A stretch of DNA of 17,943 nt from an uncultured Porphyromonas sp. (GTDB lineage: Bacteria; Bacteroidota; Bacteroidia; Bacteroidales; Porphyromonadaceae): positions 1 to 17,943 of the forward strand of contig CALTVJ010000034.1 in assembly GCA_943912835.1 (NCBI GenBank), in the 5' to 3' direction. Shown one piece after another: positions 5,811 to 13,939 of this stretch. The stretch's first letter is position 1. Each line of letters opens with the position of its first letter. The notes below the pieces were generated by a model. That model was not told the origin of the DNA. It saw only the letters and a program-made list of their open reading frames with translations, and ran no database searches. Position numbers and translations under genes: made by a program.

Positions 5811-7148
5811 ATGGAGCAACAACTATTAGCTATATCTCCTATCGATGGACGTTATCGTCGTCAGGCAGAACCTTTGTCGGCATTCTTTAGTGAGGAAGCT
5901 CTCATACGTTATAGAGTGCGTATTGAGATCTTGTATTTCATCGCTTTAAGTAGAGAAATCCCACAATTAGCCGAAGTCTTTGAGAAGGTTAAAGAAGACG
6001 ACCTACACAAGATTTATCAAAACTTTGGTATTGCCGAAGCTCAACGTATCAAGGAGATAGAGTCTGTAACAAATCACGACGTTAAAGCTGTTGAATACTT
6101 CATCAAAGAGCAGTTTGATACACTTGGGTTATCAGACGAAAAGGAGTTTATCCATTTCGGTTTGACGAGTCAAGATATCAACAATACATCTTTCCCTCTG
6201 ATGCAACTAGAGGCATTGCAAAGCACATACCTCCCCAAGCTAAAAGAGATTGTCGCTACATTGAAGAGCTATGCAGACGAGTGGTCTAATATACCGATGC
6301 TTGCCCGCACTCATGGACAGCCTGCCAGCCCTACACGTTTGGGAAAGGAGATTATGGTTTTTGTGTATCGTTTGCAAGAGCAAATAGGTGTTTTGGAAGC
6401 ACTTCCTCATACGGCCAAGTTCGGTGGTGCAACTGGTAATATGAATGCACACCGCATCGCTTATCCTCAGCACGATTGGCAAACTTTTGCCAATAAGTTT
6501 GTCGCGAGTCTAGGACTTAGGAGAGAAGCATTTACAACGCAGATTGCCAATTACGACTTTACGGCCGCGCTCTTTGATACTCTCGAACGTATTAACGTTA
6601 TTTTAATAGACCTAGCTCGTGATATGTGGCAATACATCTCGATGGACTACTTCAAGCAAAAGATTAAAGCTGGAGAAGTGGGTTCGTCTGCTATGCCTCA
6701 TAAAGTCAACCCAATAGACTTTGAGAATGCGGAGGGGAACTTAGGTTTGGCTAATGCTATCTTTGCTCATCTATCGCGTAAGTTACCTATTTCTAGACTA
6801 CAAAGAGACTTAACAGACTCTACTGTACTTCGCAATATTGGTGTGCCTTTGGCTCATACACTTATAGCCTTTGCTAGTCTATCAAAAGGCTTAGGAAAAC
6901 TTCTCCTCAACCAAGAAGCTCTTGAGAAAGATCTTGAACGCAACTGGGCTGTCGTAGCAGAAGCCTTGCAAACGATACTGCGTCGTGAAGGCTACCCTCA
7001 GCCATACGAAGCACTCAAAGCTCTAACAAGAACTAACGAAGAGATTACGCAAGAGAGCATTGCCCGATTCATTGACACACTCGAAATAAGTGATGCCATT
7101 AAGCAAGAAATGCTCGTTATTACTCCCTCAAACTATTTAGGCTACTAA
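5811..7148 (+). CDS. purB: Adenylosuccinate lyase
   Basis: PurB acts twice in purine synthesis in the cytoplasm: it splits SAICAR to AICAR and adenylosuccinate to AMP, releasing fumarate each time. The 445-residue protein begins with the PurB-specific LLAISPIDGRYR. It has the THGQPASPTR helix with catalytic His168, and the fumarase/aspartase superfamily signature GSSAMPHKVNPIDFE (291-305) with the catalytic serine in the SS pair. The long E. coli-like PIDFENAEGNLGL form separates it from argininosuccinate lyase and fumarase. It is followed by engB after 16 bases. No promoter box was found in the 52-base upstream spacer. The identification is firm. Confidence 0.97.
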   Translation: MEQQLLAISPIDGRYRRQAEPLSAFFSEEALIRYRVRIEILYFIALSREIPQLAEVFEKVKEDDLHKIYQNFGIAEAQRIKEIESVTNHDVKAVEYFIKEQFDTLGLSDEKEFIHFGLTSQDINNTSFPLMQLEALQSTYLPKLKEIVATLKSYADEWSNIPMLARTHGQPASPTRLGKEIMVFVYRLQEQIGVLEALPHTAKFGGATGNMNAHRIAYPQHDWQTFANKFVASLGLRREAFTTQIANYDFTAALFDTLERINVILIDLARDMWQYISMDYFKQKIKAGEVGSSAMPHKVNPIDFENAEGNLGLANAIFAHLSRKLPISRLQRDLTDSTVLRNIGVPLAHTLIAFASLSKGLGKLLLNQEALEKDLERNWAVVAEALQTILRREGYPQPYEALKALTRTNEEITQESIARFIDTLEISDAIKQEMLVITPSNYLGY

Positions 7149-7164
7149 GCAAACGAACTAGAAT

Positions 7165-7767
7165 ATGGTTATTAAGTCTGCAGAATTCGTCATCAGCAAT
7201 ACCGACGTTCGCAAATGCCCCGACTCAACACTGCCTGAGTATGCATTCATCGGACGAAGCAATGTTGGGAAATCAAGTCTCATCAATATGCTTACCCAAC
7301 GTAAGGGACTAGCTATGACCTCACAAAAGCCAGGAAAGACCCAGCTAATTAACCATTTCTTAATCAACAATGAGTGGCATCTCGTCGATTTGCCTGGCTA
7401 TGGGTTCGCTCGCTTGGGACAAGAAAATAGAGAACGACTTAAACGAATTATTGAAGACTATATCCTAGAGCGACCACAGCTAACAAGCCTTTTCATACTT
7501 CTTGATTGTAGACATGCCCCACAAAAGATAGACCTAGAGTTTATAGAATGGGCTGGTGAGAATGCCGTCCCCTTCGCGCTCGTTTTCACTAAGGCGGATA
7601 AGTTAAGCCGAGGTAGGCTGGCTCAAAACATTGCGGATTACAAAGAGCATCTACTACAAAGTTGGGAAGAGCTACCTCCTATCTTCGTTACGAGTAGCGA
7701 GGAGCGTATCGGCCGAGAAGAGTTACTAGGGTATATCGAGGAGATAAACAGAAACATATCAAACTAA
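7165..7767 (+). CDS. engB: Ribosome biogenesis GTPase EngB (YihA/YsxC)
   Basis: This is a small 200-residue GTPase needed for assembly of the large ribosomal subunit. The G motifs are in order: G1 GRSNVGKS (30-37), G2 Thr59 in KPGKTQLINHF, G3 DLPGYGFA (75-82), G4 TKAD (142-145), and a G5-like VTSS near 175. The opening AEFVISNTDVRKCPDSTLPE followed by YAFIGRSNVGKS is characteristic of EngB, as opposed to Era or EngA, and there is one G domain only. It sits 16 bases after purB and 11 bases before galE, so all three are probably one transcript. No unusual feature was seen. Confidence 0.96.
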   Translation: MVIKSAEFVISNTDVRKCPDSTLPEYAFIGRSNVGKSSLINMLTQRKGLAMTSQKPGKTQLINHFLINNEWHLVDLPGYGFARLGQENRERLKRIIEDYILERPQLTSLFILLDCRHAPQKIDLEFIEWAGENAVPFALVFTKADKLSRGRLAQNIADYKEHLLQSWEELPPIFVTSSEERIGREELLGYIEEINRNISN

Positions 7768-7778
7768 TAAATCTACCT

Positions 7779-8810
7779 ATGTCTAAAGGCGCTATTCTTG
7801 TAACCGGAGGAACCGGATACATCGGCTCACATACTACTGTGGAGCTAATCAACGCAGGTTATCGCGTTGTGTCTATGGATAACCTATCAAATTCGAACAT
7901 ACAGGTCCTAGATGGTATTGAAGCCATCACGGGTACACGCCCAAAGTTTTACGAAGCTGACTGTAATGATGAGGCTGCTGTAGAACGTATCTTCACAGAA
8001 AATGAAGACATCGTTGGCGTTATTCACTTCGCCGCATCAAAGGCTGTAGGCGAGAGTGTACAACAACCTCTCAAGTACTATCGCAATAATCTCTTGTCTT
8101 TGATAGTGATGCTTGAGGCGATGGAAAGACATGGTACAAAAGGTATTGTATTCTCATCGTCTTGTACTGTCTATGGTCAGCCCGAAATATTGCCTGTAAC
8201 AGAAGATGCACCAGTACAAGTGGCTCTATCTCCTTATGGCAACACGAAGCAAATCAACGAAGAGATTCTTCGTGATGCTATTTATGCAGGTGCAAGCTAC
8301 AAGGCTATTTTATTACGTTACTTCAACCCCATTGGAGCTCATCCGTCAGCCCTTATCGGGGAGCTACCTCTTGGTGTCCCTCAAAACCTGATACCATTCC
8401 TTACTCAGACTGCTGCGGGCATACGTCCTGAGCTTAGTGTCTTTGGTAATGACTACAACACACCCGATGGATCTTGCATACGAGATTACATCAACGTTGT
8501 AGACCTTGCCAGAGCACATGTCATTGCTGTAGAGCGTATGATAGACGAGAGTAAGGGTAGCGAACGACTAGAAACCTTCAATGTGGGAACTGGTCGTGGC
8601 GTAAGCGTCTTGGAGCTAATCAATACATTCGAGGAGGTTACAGGGGTCAAAGTTCCCCATAAGATTGTTGGTCGCCGCGAGGGAGATATTGAGCAAGTAT
8701 GGGCTAACCCCAAGAAAGCAAACGAAGTCTTAGGCTGGAGCGCAAAAGAAACTCTTGCCGACACCTTGCGTAGTGCTTGGGCTTGGCAAGAACGCTTATC
8801 TAAATCTTAA
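7779..8810 (+). CDS. galE: UDP-glucose 4-epimerase
   Basis: GalE interconverts UDP-glucose and UDP-galactose (sometimes also the N-acetyl forms) using bound NAD, and feeds surface polysaccharide synthesis. The 343-residue protein is an extended short-chain dehydrogenase: an N-terminal NAD loop VTGGTGYIGSHT (8-19), the FSSSCTVYG strand (125-133) with its catalytic serine, Tyr153-x3-Lys157 in SPYGNTK, and the C-terminal RREGDIEQVWANPKKA typical of GalE. It is the last gene after purB and engB (11-base gap) and is followed by a strong terminator. Whether it also accepts UDP-GlcNAc/GalNAc cannot be settled from the motifs alone. The family call is firm. Confidence 0.95.
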   Translation: MSKGAILVTGGTGYIGSHTTVELINAGYRVVSMDNLSNSNIQVLDGIEAITGTRPKFYEADCNDEAAVERIFTENEDIVGVIHFAASKAVGESVQQPLKYYRNNLLSLIVMLEAMERHGTKGIVFSSSCTVYGQPEILPVTEDAPVQVALSPYGNTKQINEEILRDAIYAGASYKAILLRYFNPIGAHPSALIGELPLGVPQNLIPFLTQTAAGIRPELSVFGNDYNTPDGSCIRDYINVVDLARAHVIAVERMIDESKGSERLETFNVGTGRGVSVLELINTFEEVTGVKVPHKIVGRREGDIEQVWANPKKANEVLGWSAKETLADTLRSAWAWQERLSKS

Positions 8811-8828
8811 ACAAACAAGCCATTTACA

Positions 8829-8873
8829 AAGCCCTCGTTCTTGTGAGAACAAATCTCACAAGAACGAGGGCTT
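8829..8873 (+). terminator. galE terminator, perfect 20-bp stem
   Basis: Bases 8829-8848 and 8854-8873 are exact reverse complements around the loop ACAAA. The arms begin AAGCCCTCG and end CGAGGGCTT, and CATTTTG follows. It lies 18 bases after the galE stop and closes the purB-engB-galE unit. The left arm starts with AA, so weak activity on the other strand is possible. Confidence 0.92.
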
Positions 8874-8894
8874 CATTTTGACATATTATCTTTA

Positions 8895-8930
8895 AAGAGG
8901 GTGTTGCAATCTGGATTGCAACACCCTCTT
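8895..8930 (-). terminator. Terminator for the minus-strand GH84 gene, perfect 17-bp arms
   Basis: Bases 8895-8911 (AAGAGGGTGTTGCAATC) are the exact reverse complement of 8914-8930, with TG at the centre, so the realistic loop is CTGG. It ends 21 bases beyond the stop of the minus-strand hexosaminidase gene and sits back to back with the galE terminator. No long T-run follows on either strand. It shares the AGAGGG/CCCTCT base with two other hairpins here. Confidence 0.85.
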
Positions 8931-8951
8931 ACTATTTACCTTACTATAAGA

Positions 8952-11174
8952 TTACAGCAATGTGAAGTTCAAACGATTCAGACGTAAGCCCATAGGACTA
9001 TCTCCTGTATAAGTCAAACGAATCTGTTTCAGACGTTTACCTTTAATCGGTAACAAATCGGCAGAAATATTCGGGTCATTCGTGTTTTGCTTCAAGCCTA
9101 ATGTAATCCATTGACCATCAACATATACCTCTAAGCGCAACTTATCGGCAATGTCCTTCGCCCCCAGATTAACACTGATTGATTGTAAGCCTTCTGTCTC
9201 CTTGGCATTGAGCGTGATATGGCTACCTCGTACCCACTCAATCACTTCATGAGATGGAGAGACACTCACTTGCTTGCCTTTGGTATAGATTCCTTGTGAT
9301 GCAAGTTGTTGTATTGAGCTATTTAGACTAAAAGGTTTGTAGGAGTCTTCTACACTTAGTCTCTCACCCGTTGTCTTGTTATAAGCAGCAACCAAACGAG
9401 TCAGATGTGCAGTCAAAGCAGGCATCAAATGCTGACTTCCGTAACGCACGCCTGGTTGATATGGATTTTGATTAAGCTCTGTGTCTAATTGGTACATCAG
9501 ACGTTGCAAAGCCTTGATTTGGAAGAAATCACTTCGGAATTGATCCAAATTTGCTGGGTTCATTGACATGATGACTTGACCATACTCACCAACCAATTTT
9601 GCCATACTTAGCCAAGGCTTCATCTCGTCAATCATATTGGGATTACTTGTCGAAGCAAGCAAACGATTAGATGCCCTCAATATGCTCTTACATTCTTCGG
9701 CAACAGCTCGTTGCTCTTCGGCAGTAGCTCTACCTTCTCGCAATGCTATTAGAATTTTTTGCAGAGCCTTACTCTCTTCTCTGTCGAAGCGATGACCATT
9801 ATTACCAAGAGCAGAAGAATGTGATGCAAAAGTTAGCAAGGCTTCGGGAGCCTCAGGAAAGACCTCATCCATAGCTCTCAGCCAAGAAGCATGAGCATCG
9901 TAGTGCTTCATATTCCACGTATAGTCTGCTACCGAATACAAAGCTATTTTGCTGCTCTCAGCATGCTCCATAGGGTTAGACAAGAATCCCGAAACTTTGT
10001 CTGCAATCTCCAACGAATTGCCATAAGTTTCACCAAGTAATAAGTGGTTACGAACGAAGTCCGACACGGGGAAGTTAAACCAAATATAAGCCTTACGTTT
10101 GATATGTTTGTTTATCCACTCAACATCTGGCTTATCAATGGTAGCAACCACAGTATTTCCCGTCCACATCACCTCGATGCCTTGATGTAACTTGTCTCCC
10201 AACGTTGGCAAATAGCCTTTCTCGATGTTAGACCAAGATTTGTTGTACTCGGTAGGGCACATGATAAGTGGAGCCACGTCACCTTTAACCTGCACAAACT
10301 TCGTATCAATATAGTTCAGCAACTCTGCTTGCTTATCTGCCTTAGTCCCCTCTCCCGAAATATCATCAAAGAAAACAGCAAAGCCACGCACCCCAAGTTG
10401 GTACATTGCTTCAAACTTACGGAGTAAAGCATCTCGGTCCTCTGCCGTCCACTGAATATCTTGCCCAGGGTGTATCGCCCAATAAAATATCACGCCATTA
10501 TCCTCGGCACGTTGCACCAGTGAGCGGAGCTGTTGTGCCTCTTTCTCCGGATAAGGTTTGCGCCAATTGGGGACACTATGATAGGGGTCATCCTTAGGAC
10601 CATAGATATAAACATTGAGTTTGTTTCTGCCATAGAAATCAAGTTGGCTAAGACGATCCTCATAGCTCCAAGGTGTCCCATAGAAACCCTCTACAACTCC
10701 ACGATAAGGGACATCGGGATAATCTGTAATGCTTCCCTCCGCGAGCTTACCATCTTGGAGCATCTGGCGCAGAGTCTGCAAACCATAAAACAATCCTCGC
10801 TCATCCGCTCCAGCAATCGTAATACCTTTGTCCGTAACGTTTAGAAAATAGCCTTCGGGCTTACTCGGGATATACTTCGCAACTTTGCTAACTGTTTTGT
10901 CGCCCTTTACACCTAAAACCAGAGGCAAAGTATAAGACTTAGATTTAGTCTCGCCAGTTAGACTAAGCCAATTCTTGAGGTTCTTAATAGGATAGCTATT
11001 AAGGCGTTTTGTTTCAACTTTTAAGACAAAGGCTTGTGGTGCCTCAATCGTCCGATTAGCAAAGGTTGTTTGCTGTACTATCGGACTAAGGCTTGGCTCA
11101 ACGACAGATTGAGCCGATAGGCTACTTGCCCCCATGAGGAGAGCAAGGGATAGACTTAGTGTTTGCTTACTCAT
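8952..11174 (-). CDS. Exported GH84 beta-N-acetylglucosaminidase (hyaluronidase/O-GlcNAcase type)
   Basis: The 740-residue protein has a signal peptide (1-21, cut likely after SLSA), so it is periplasmic or secreted; no lipobox is present. Residues about 40-150 resemble the GH20b-like N-terminal domain. The catalytic barrel begins at GVVEGFYGTPWSYEDR (159-174) and has the GH84 catalytic aspartate pair Asp270-Asp271 in VFFDDISGEG. KAYIWFNFPVSDF and HLLLGETYGN follow within the barrel. A helical region and a C-terminal beta domain with discoidin-like ending (from about 630) complete it. GH84 enzymes remove terminal beta-linked GlcNAc by substrate-assisted catalysis. It is the last gene of rdgB-plsC-GH84, 30 bases after plsC. 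Natural substrate is unknown; mucin O-glycans or host N-glycans are likely. Confidence 0.92.
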   Translation of the reverse strand: MSKQTLSLSLALLMGASSLSAQSVVEPSLSPIVQQTTFANRTIEAPQAFVLKVETKRLNSYPIKNLKNWLSLTGETKSKSYTLPLVLGVKGDKTVSKVAKYIPSKPEGYFLNVTDKGITIAGADERGLFYGLQTLRQMLQDGKLAEGSITDYPDVPYRGVVEGFYGTPWSYEDRLSQLDFYGRNKLNVYIYGPKDDPYHSVPNWRKPYPEKEAQQLRSLVQRAEDNGVIFYWAIHPGQDIQWTAEDRDALLRKFEAMYQLGVRGFAVFFDDISGEGTKADKQAELLNYIDTKFVQVKGDVAPLIMCPTEYNKSWSNIEKGYLPTLGDKLHQGIEVMWTGNTVVATIDKPDVEWINKHIKRKAYIWFNFPVSDFVRNHLLLGETYGNSLEIADKVSGFLSNPMEHAESSKIALYSVADYTWNMKHYDAHASWLRAMDEVFPEAPEALLTFASHSSALGNNGHRFDREESKALQKILIALREGRATAEEQRAVAEECKSILRASNRLLASTSNPNMIDEMKPWLSMAKLVGEYGQVIMSMNPANLDQFRSDFFQIKALQRLMYQLDTELNQNPYQPGVRYGSQHLMPALTAHLTRLVAAYNKTTGERLSVEDSYKPFSLNSSIQQLASQGIYTKGKQVSVSPSHEVIEWVRGSHITLNAKETEGLQSISVNLGAKDIADKLRLEVYVDGQWITLGLKQNTNDPNISADLLPIKGKRLKQIRLTYTGDSPMGLRLNRLNFTLL

Positions 11175-11204
11175 ATTTTTTATGTAGACAAAGTTTTTAC
11201 ATAT

Positions 11205-11951
11205 CTATGCTTGCTTAGATTGCAAAGGTGCAGTAATGGTTTGTTGTGCTTGTCTTGTAGCAGCGGCAATACTTGCTGGGTACTCACCACAATCCTTCAC
11301 CAAGAAAGGGGCATGTATTGTCATCGTAATAGCGTGCGGACGTGGGAGCCAATGCCCCTTAGGAAGAATCTCATACGCTCCATCAATGGTTACAGGCATA
11401 AGGGGGACATCAAGTTCGCTTGCCATCACAAAAGCTCCCTTCTTAAAACGCGCCACACGACCATCATCAGTGCGACTACCCTCGGGAAAAATAAAGATAG
11501 AATGCCCCGACTCCAAGGTCGCTTTGCTCTGCTCCATCGTTTGGGCGATAGACGAAGCTCTGCTCTCATCAACAAAAATAAACTTCGCCGCCTCGCAGGC
11601 TTTACCAATAAAAGGCATACGTCGCAAGCTCTCTTTCATAACCCACTTAAATGGGACCTCGATATAGCCATAAAGAATGAATATATCAAACATACTCTGA
11701 TGATTCGCAATCACGACGTAGGTCTCCCCCTCATGAGGCAAATGCTCCCTGCCAACAATACGAATAGGAGACCAATGCAACCAAAGACTCAAGCGTCCCC
11801 AAACAAAGCCAGGCCAACGTGTGCCCCAATCACTAAATCCCAAAGAACACGAAACCATGATCGTAAGGCAGACCAAGATCGTTGACAGAATAAATAGGGG
11901 ACCTCCGATCAAAAAATAATAGGGATAGTACAACCAACGTAACATAGACAT
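11205..11951 (-). CDS. plsC: 1-acyl-sn-glycerol-3-phosphate acyltransferase (PlsC family)
   Basis: The protein adds the second acyl chain to lysophosphatidate to make phosphatidate, at the cytoplasmic face of the inner membrane. It has 248 residues. An N-terminal hydrophobic segment (about 8-38) is followed by the catalytic NHQSMFD motif (83-89; His84 and Asp89 as HX4D), a VDES segment (127-130), and the glycerol-phosphate site FPEGSRTDDG (155-164). Pro186 in VPLMPV fits the fourth block. The stop codon is 30 bases before the GH84 gene, and rdgB ends 35 bases upstream, so all three may be co-transcribed. Other lysophospholipid acyltransferases share these motifs, so acceptor specificity is inferred. 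Confidence 0.9.
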   Translation of the reverse strand: MSMLRWLYYPYYFLIGGPLFILSTILVCLTIMVSCSLGFSDWGTRWPGFVWGRLSLWLHWSPIRIVGREHLPHEGETYVVIANHQSMFDIFILYGYIEVPFKWVMKESLRRMPFIGKACEAAKFIFVDESRASSIAQTMEQSKATLESGHSIFIFPEGSRTDDGRVARFKKGAFVMASELDVPLMPVTIDGAYEILPKGHWLPRPHAITMTIHAPFLVKDCGEYPASIAAATRQAQQTITAPLQSKQA

Positions 11952-11986
11952 TGCAACTATGGAATACTACAAATAATACACAATAC

Positions 11987-12568
11987 CTATTGTTGTTTCA
12001 AATACTCGGCTAGCTGTTCTGTAGCCTTAGCTCTATGACTAATTTTATTCTTAACCTCATCACCTAGTACGGCAAAGCTATGACGATAGCCATGAGGACG
12101 GAATATGGGGTCATATCCAAAGCCTGCGCTACCCTCTGCCTCGGTCAAGATTTCGCCCTTTACACTTCCCTCAAAGAGGTGGGTACCATGTTCATCTATT
12201 AGAGCGATAACGGTACGAAACTTTGCAGTGCGTGGCTCTGGCACCCCATGAAGCTCTCCAAGCATTTTATTGACGTTATCCTCGAAGCTACAACCCTCAC
12301 CAGCATAGCGAGCCGAATAAACTCCTGGACGGCCTCCGAGTGCATCAACTTCCAAACCTGTATCATCGGCAAAACAATACAATCCATATTTATCGTATAT
12401 ATGTCTCGCCTTAATCAGAGCATTACCCTCCAAGGTATCGGCAGTTTCTTCTATCTCATCTGTACAATTTATATCGCTTAGACTCAAAATCTCCACTCGC
12501 CCTTGAAGGATGCTACGTATCTCCTCTAACTTGTGTTTATTGTTTGTCGCAAAGACTAGTTTTTTCAT
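11987..12568 (-). CDS. rdgB: XTP/dITP diphosphatase (RdgB/HAM1 family)
   Basis: This cytoplasmic house-cleaning enzyme hydrolyses dITP, XTP and ITP to the monophosphates, keeping deaminated purines out of DNA and RNA. The 193 residues show the family motifs: ATNNKHKLEE (7-16), ETADTLEGNALIKA (41-54), FADDTGLEVDALGGRPGVYS (66-85) with the metal and base site around Asp69, GFGYDPIF (149-156), and SHRAKA (177-182). Length is normal. It is the first gene of a minus-strand group with plsC and the GH84 gene, and is divergent from yjbR. A TAnnTTTG box lies in the shared 75-base spacer. Confidence 0.96.
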   Translation of the reverse strand: MKKLVFATNNKHKLEEIRSILQGRVEILSLSDINCTDEIEETADTLEGNALIKARHIYDKYGLYCFADDTGLEVDALGGRPGVYSARYAGEGCSFEDNVNKMLGELHGVPEPRTAKFRTVIALIDEHGTHLFEGSVKGEILTEAEGSAGFGYDPIFRPHGYRHSFAVLGDEVKNKISHRAKATEQLAEYLKQQ

Positions 12569-12625
12569 TATTTTTGTTTCTAAAGGTCTATTTTATAGAT
12601 AGATTTATCCGATTTGGTATACGAG

Positions 12626-12633
12626 CAAAAATA
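12626..12633 (-). promoter_or_regulatory. Candidate Bacteroidota -7 box (TATTTTTG) for rdgB-plsC-GH84
   Basis: On the minus strand this reads TATTTTTG, an exact TAnnTTTG match, 57 bases upstream of the rdgB ATG. It would give a leader of about 50 bases. It lies only 10 bases before the yjbR ATG on the other strand. A -33 TTG was not found. No comparable box was recognised for yjbR. Confidence 0.35.
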
Positions 12634-12643
12634 CGAATAATAA

Positions 12644-13018
12644 ATGAATATAGAGGAAGTCCGTGACTACTGCCTTAGCTTGCCGTATGTATGGGAATCT
12701 TTCCCTTTTGATGAGCATACTTTGGTTCTAAAAGTAGGGTCTAAAGTGATAGCTATTTTACCTTTGGAGCGATATGAACCCTACCTAATACTCAAATGCG
12801 AACCTGAGCGCGCCATTTTCCTAAGAGACCATTACGCTGCCATCGAAGCAGCATGGCACATGAACAAAAGACATTGGAATGGTCTATATCTCTCTCGTGG
12901 CTTGTCTAGCTCCCTCGTTAAGAAACTTATACTACACTCGTACGAACTCGTTTGGCAAGGCCTAAGCAAGCGCGAACGAGAAGCCCTCACCAACACTTCA
13001 CAAACAAGATTATCATGA
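12644..13018 (+). CDS. MmcQ/YjbR family protein
   Basis: This small 124-residue cytoplasmic protein belongs to the YjbR/MmcQ fold, often described as a CyaY-like DNA-binding double-wing protein. Its cellular role is not established. Visible signatures are an N-terminal helix MNIEEVRDYCLSLP, the WESFPFDEHTLVLKVGSKV segment (17-35), the KCEPERAIFLRDHY segment (51-64), and the hallmark NKRHWNGLYLS (74-84). Its TGA stop overlaps the ATG of the biotin ligase gene in ATGA, so translation of the two is probably coupled. There is no evidence for a regulatory role in biotin metabolism beyond this linkage. Confidence 0.88.
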   Translation: MNIEEVRDYCLSLPYVWESFPFDEHTLVLKVGSKVIAILPLERYEPYLILKCEPERAIFLRDHYAAIEAAWHMNKRHWNGLYLSRGLSSSLVKKLILHSYELVWQGLSKREREALTNTSQTRLS

Positions 13019-13803
13019 ACTGGCACGAAAACAGCTTAGTACTCAATGAGGCACTAAGCACCAATAGCACGCTCCTAGAGCTCGCACAGCAAAACAAAGA
13101 TTTACCTCAACTTTACTCCGTCATCGCACGTCATCAGACAGCAGGACGTGGGCAACGAGGCAACTCTTGGAGCGTTAGCCCAGATGCAAGTCTGACATTC
13201 AGTTTCTTAATTCGCTCAGCTGGTCTTCTCCCCCAAGAGCAATATGCCGTAAGTGAATTGGCTGCCTACGCAACGCTCAAAACCTTGGCTCACTACATGA
13301 GCGAAGAGCAAAAAGGTCAACTAACCATCAAGTGGCCCAACGACATATACTATCAAGATAAAAAAATCGCTGGCATTCTTATCGAGCACAGCATCACGGG
13401 GAAGCACATAGATTTCTCTGTTGTCGGGATAGGTATCAACATCAATGAAGACACTTTCCCCACAGAACTCCCTAACCCCATTAGCCTAAAGCAAATCACA
13501 GGTTCATCATTTCCAGTAGAGGAAGTACATAAACATTTGATGCACTTTGTAGAGGGCTTGCTTCCAGACTTCATGCTGGGACATTTCAGAGAAACACACG
13601 AGCGATATATGTGGCATCTTTATTGTCGTAAGGGATACCACACTTATCAAGATAAAGAGGGGGTATTCAAAGCTCAGATAAAAGACGTCTTACCCTCAGG
13701 TTTGTTGGTTCTCCTACGAGAAGACGGAGAGGAGCGTAGCTATGCTTTCAAAGAGGTTAGCTTACTACATGTGGCAAAGCTCAAAAACTCTTGCATAGAT
13801 TAA
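13015..13803 (+). CDS. birA: Biotin--[acetyl-CoA-carboxylase] ligase, no DNA-binding domain
   Basis: The enzyme joins biotin to the biotin carrier lysine of acyl-CoA carboxylases through biotinyl-AMP. I chose the ATG at 13015 because it overlaps the yjbR stop (ATGA) and gives the usual N-terminus; a longer frame from 12952 only copies yjbR sequence. The resulting 262 residues carry the ligase core: RHQTAGRGQRGNSW (39-52; biotin/AMP loop), KWPNDIYY (106-113), and KKIAGILIE (116-124) with the catalytic-site Lys, then VVGIGINI. A small C-terminal beta domain follows (about 210-262). There is no helix-turn-helix, so this is a group I, non-repressor BirA. Confidence 0.93.
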   Translation: MNWHENSLVLNEALSTNSTLLELAQQNKDLPQLYSVIARHQTAGRGQRGNSWSVSPDASLTFSFLIRSAGLLPQEQYAVSELAAYATLKTLAHYMSEEQKGQLTIKWPNDIYYQDKKIAGILIEHSITGKHIDFSVVGIGININEDTFPTELPNPISLKQITGSSFPVEEVHKHLMHFVEGLLPDFMLGHFRETHERYMWHLYCRKGYHTYQDKEGVFKAQIKDVLPSGLLVLLREDGEERSYAFKEVSLLHVAKLKNSCID

Positions 13804-13812
13804 ATCTATTTG

Positions 13813-13831
13813 CGATTATCCTCCTACCGAG
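13813..13831 (+). repeat. Direct repeat copy 1 upstream of the fucosidase gene
   Basis: CGATTATCCTC followed directly by CTACCGAG. A second copy lies at 13856, with the same two blocks separated by three more bases. The copies are about 43 bases apart and flank a short palindrome. The spacing is near four helical turns, which would suit a regulator binding one face of the DNA. Confidence 0.6.
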
Positions 13832-13833
13832 TC

Positions 13834-13846
13834 GATGACTGTCATC
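13834..13846. promoter_or_regulatory. Palindrome GATGAC-T-GTCATC, candidate operator
   Basis: A perfect 6-bp dyad with one central base lies between the two direct repeats in the birA-fucosidase spacer, 93 bases before the fucosidase ATG. Its form fits a dimeric regulator site. The odd-centre dyad cannot make a stable RNA hairpin, which favours DNA binding. It also contains the ATG of a rejected longer fucosidase start. Confidence 0.35.
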
Positions 13847-13855
13847 TCAATAGGA

Positions 13856-13877
13856 CGATTATCCTCTTCTTACCGAG
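13856..13877 (+). repeat. Direct repeat copy 2 upstream of the fucosidase gene
   Basis: CGATTATCCTC, then TTC, then TTACCGAG. Compared with copy 1 it has a three-base insertion and one C-to-T change. The conservation of both outer blocks (11 of 11 and 7 of 8 bases) is more than expected by chance in a 136-base spacer. Confidence 0.6.
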
Positions 13878-13939
13878 AGAACAGCTGTTCATTCAATAGT
13901 CCTCAAAAAAAACTTCCAATCGAATCATATTATATCGCC

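Noticed and set aside
10406..10844. Overlapping short open frames opposite the GH84 gene
   Set aside because: They are antisense to the conserved catalytic barrel, have no recognisable product and no upstream promoter box. They are best explained as shadows of coding sequence.
11163..11885. 240-codon plus-strand open frame opposite plsC
   Set aside because: It lies antisense to a gene with clear acyltransferase motifs. The translated sequence is low in hydrophobic pattern, rich in Arg, His and Thr, and shows no family motif.
12952..13014. Longer birA start at 12952
   Set aside because: The extra 21 residues are translated from the end of yjbR in another frame. The ATG at 13015 fits the ATGA overlap and the family N-terminus.
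13835..13939. Longer fucosidase start at 13835
   Set aside because: It would place 35 polar residues before a clear signal peptide, and its ATG lies inside the palindrome between direct repeats. The ATG at 13940 starts directly at the signal.
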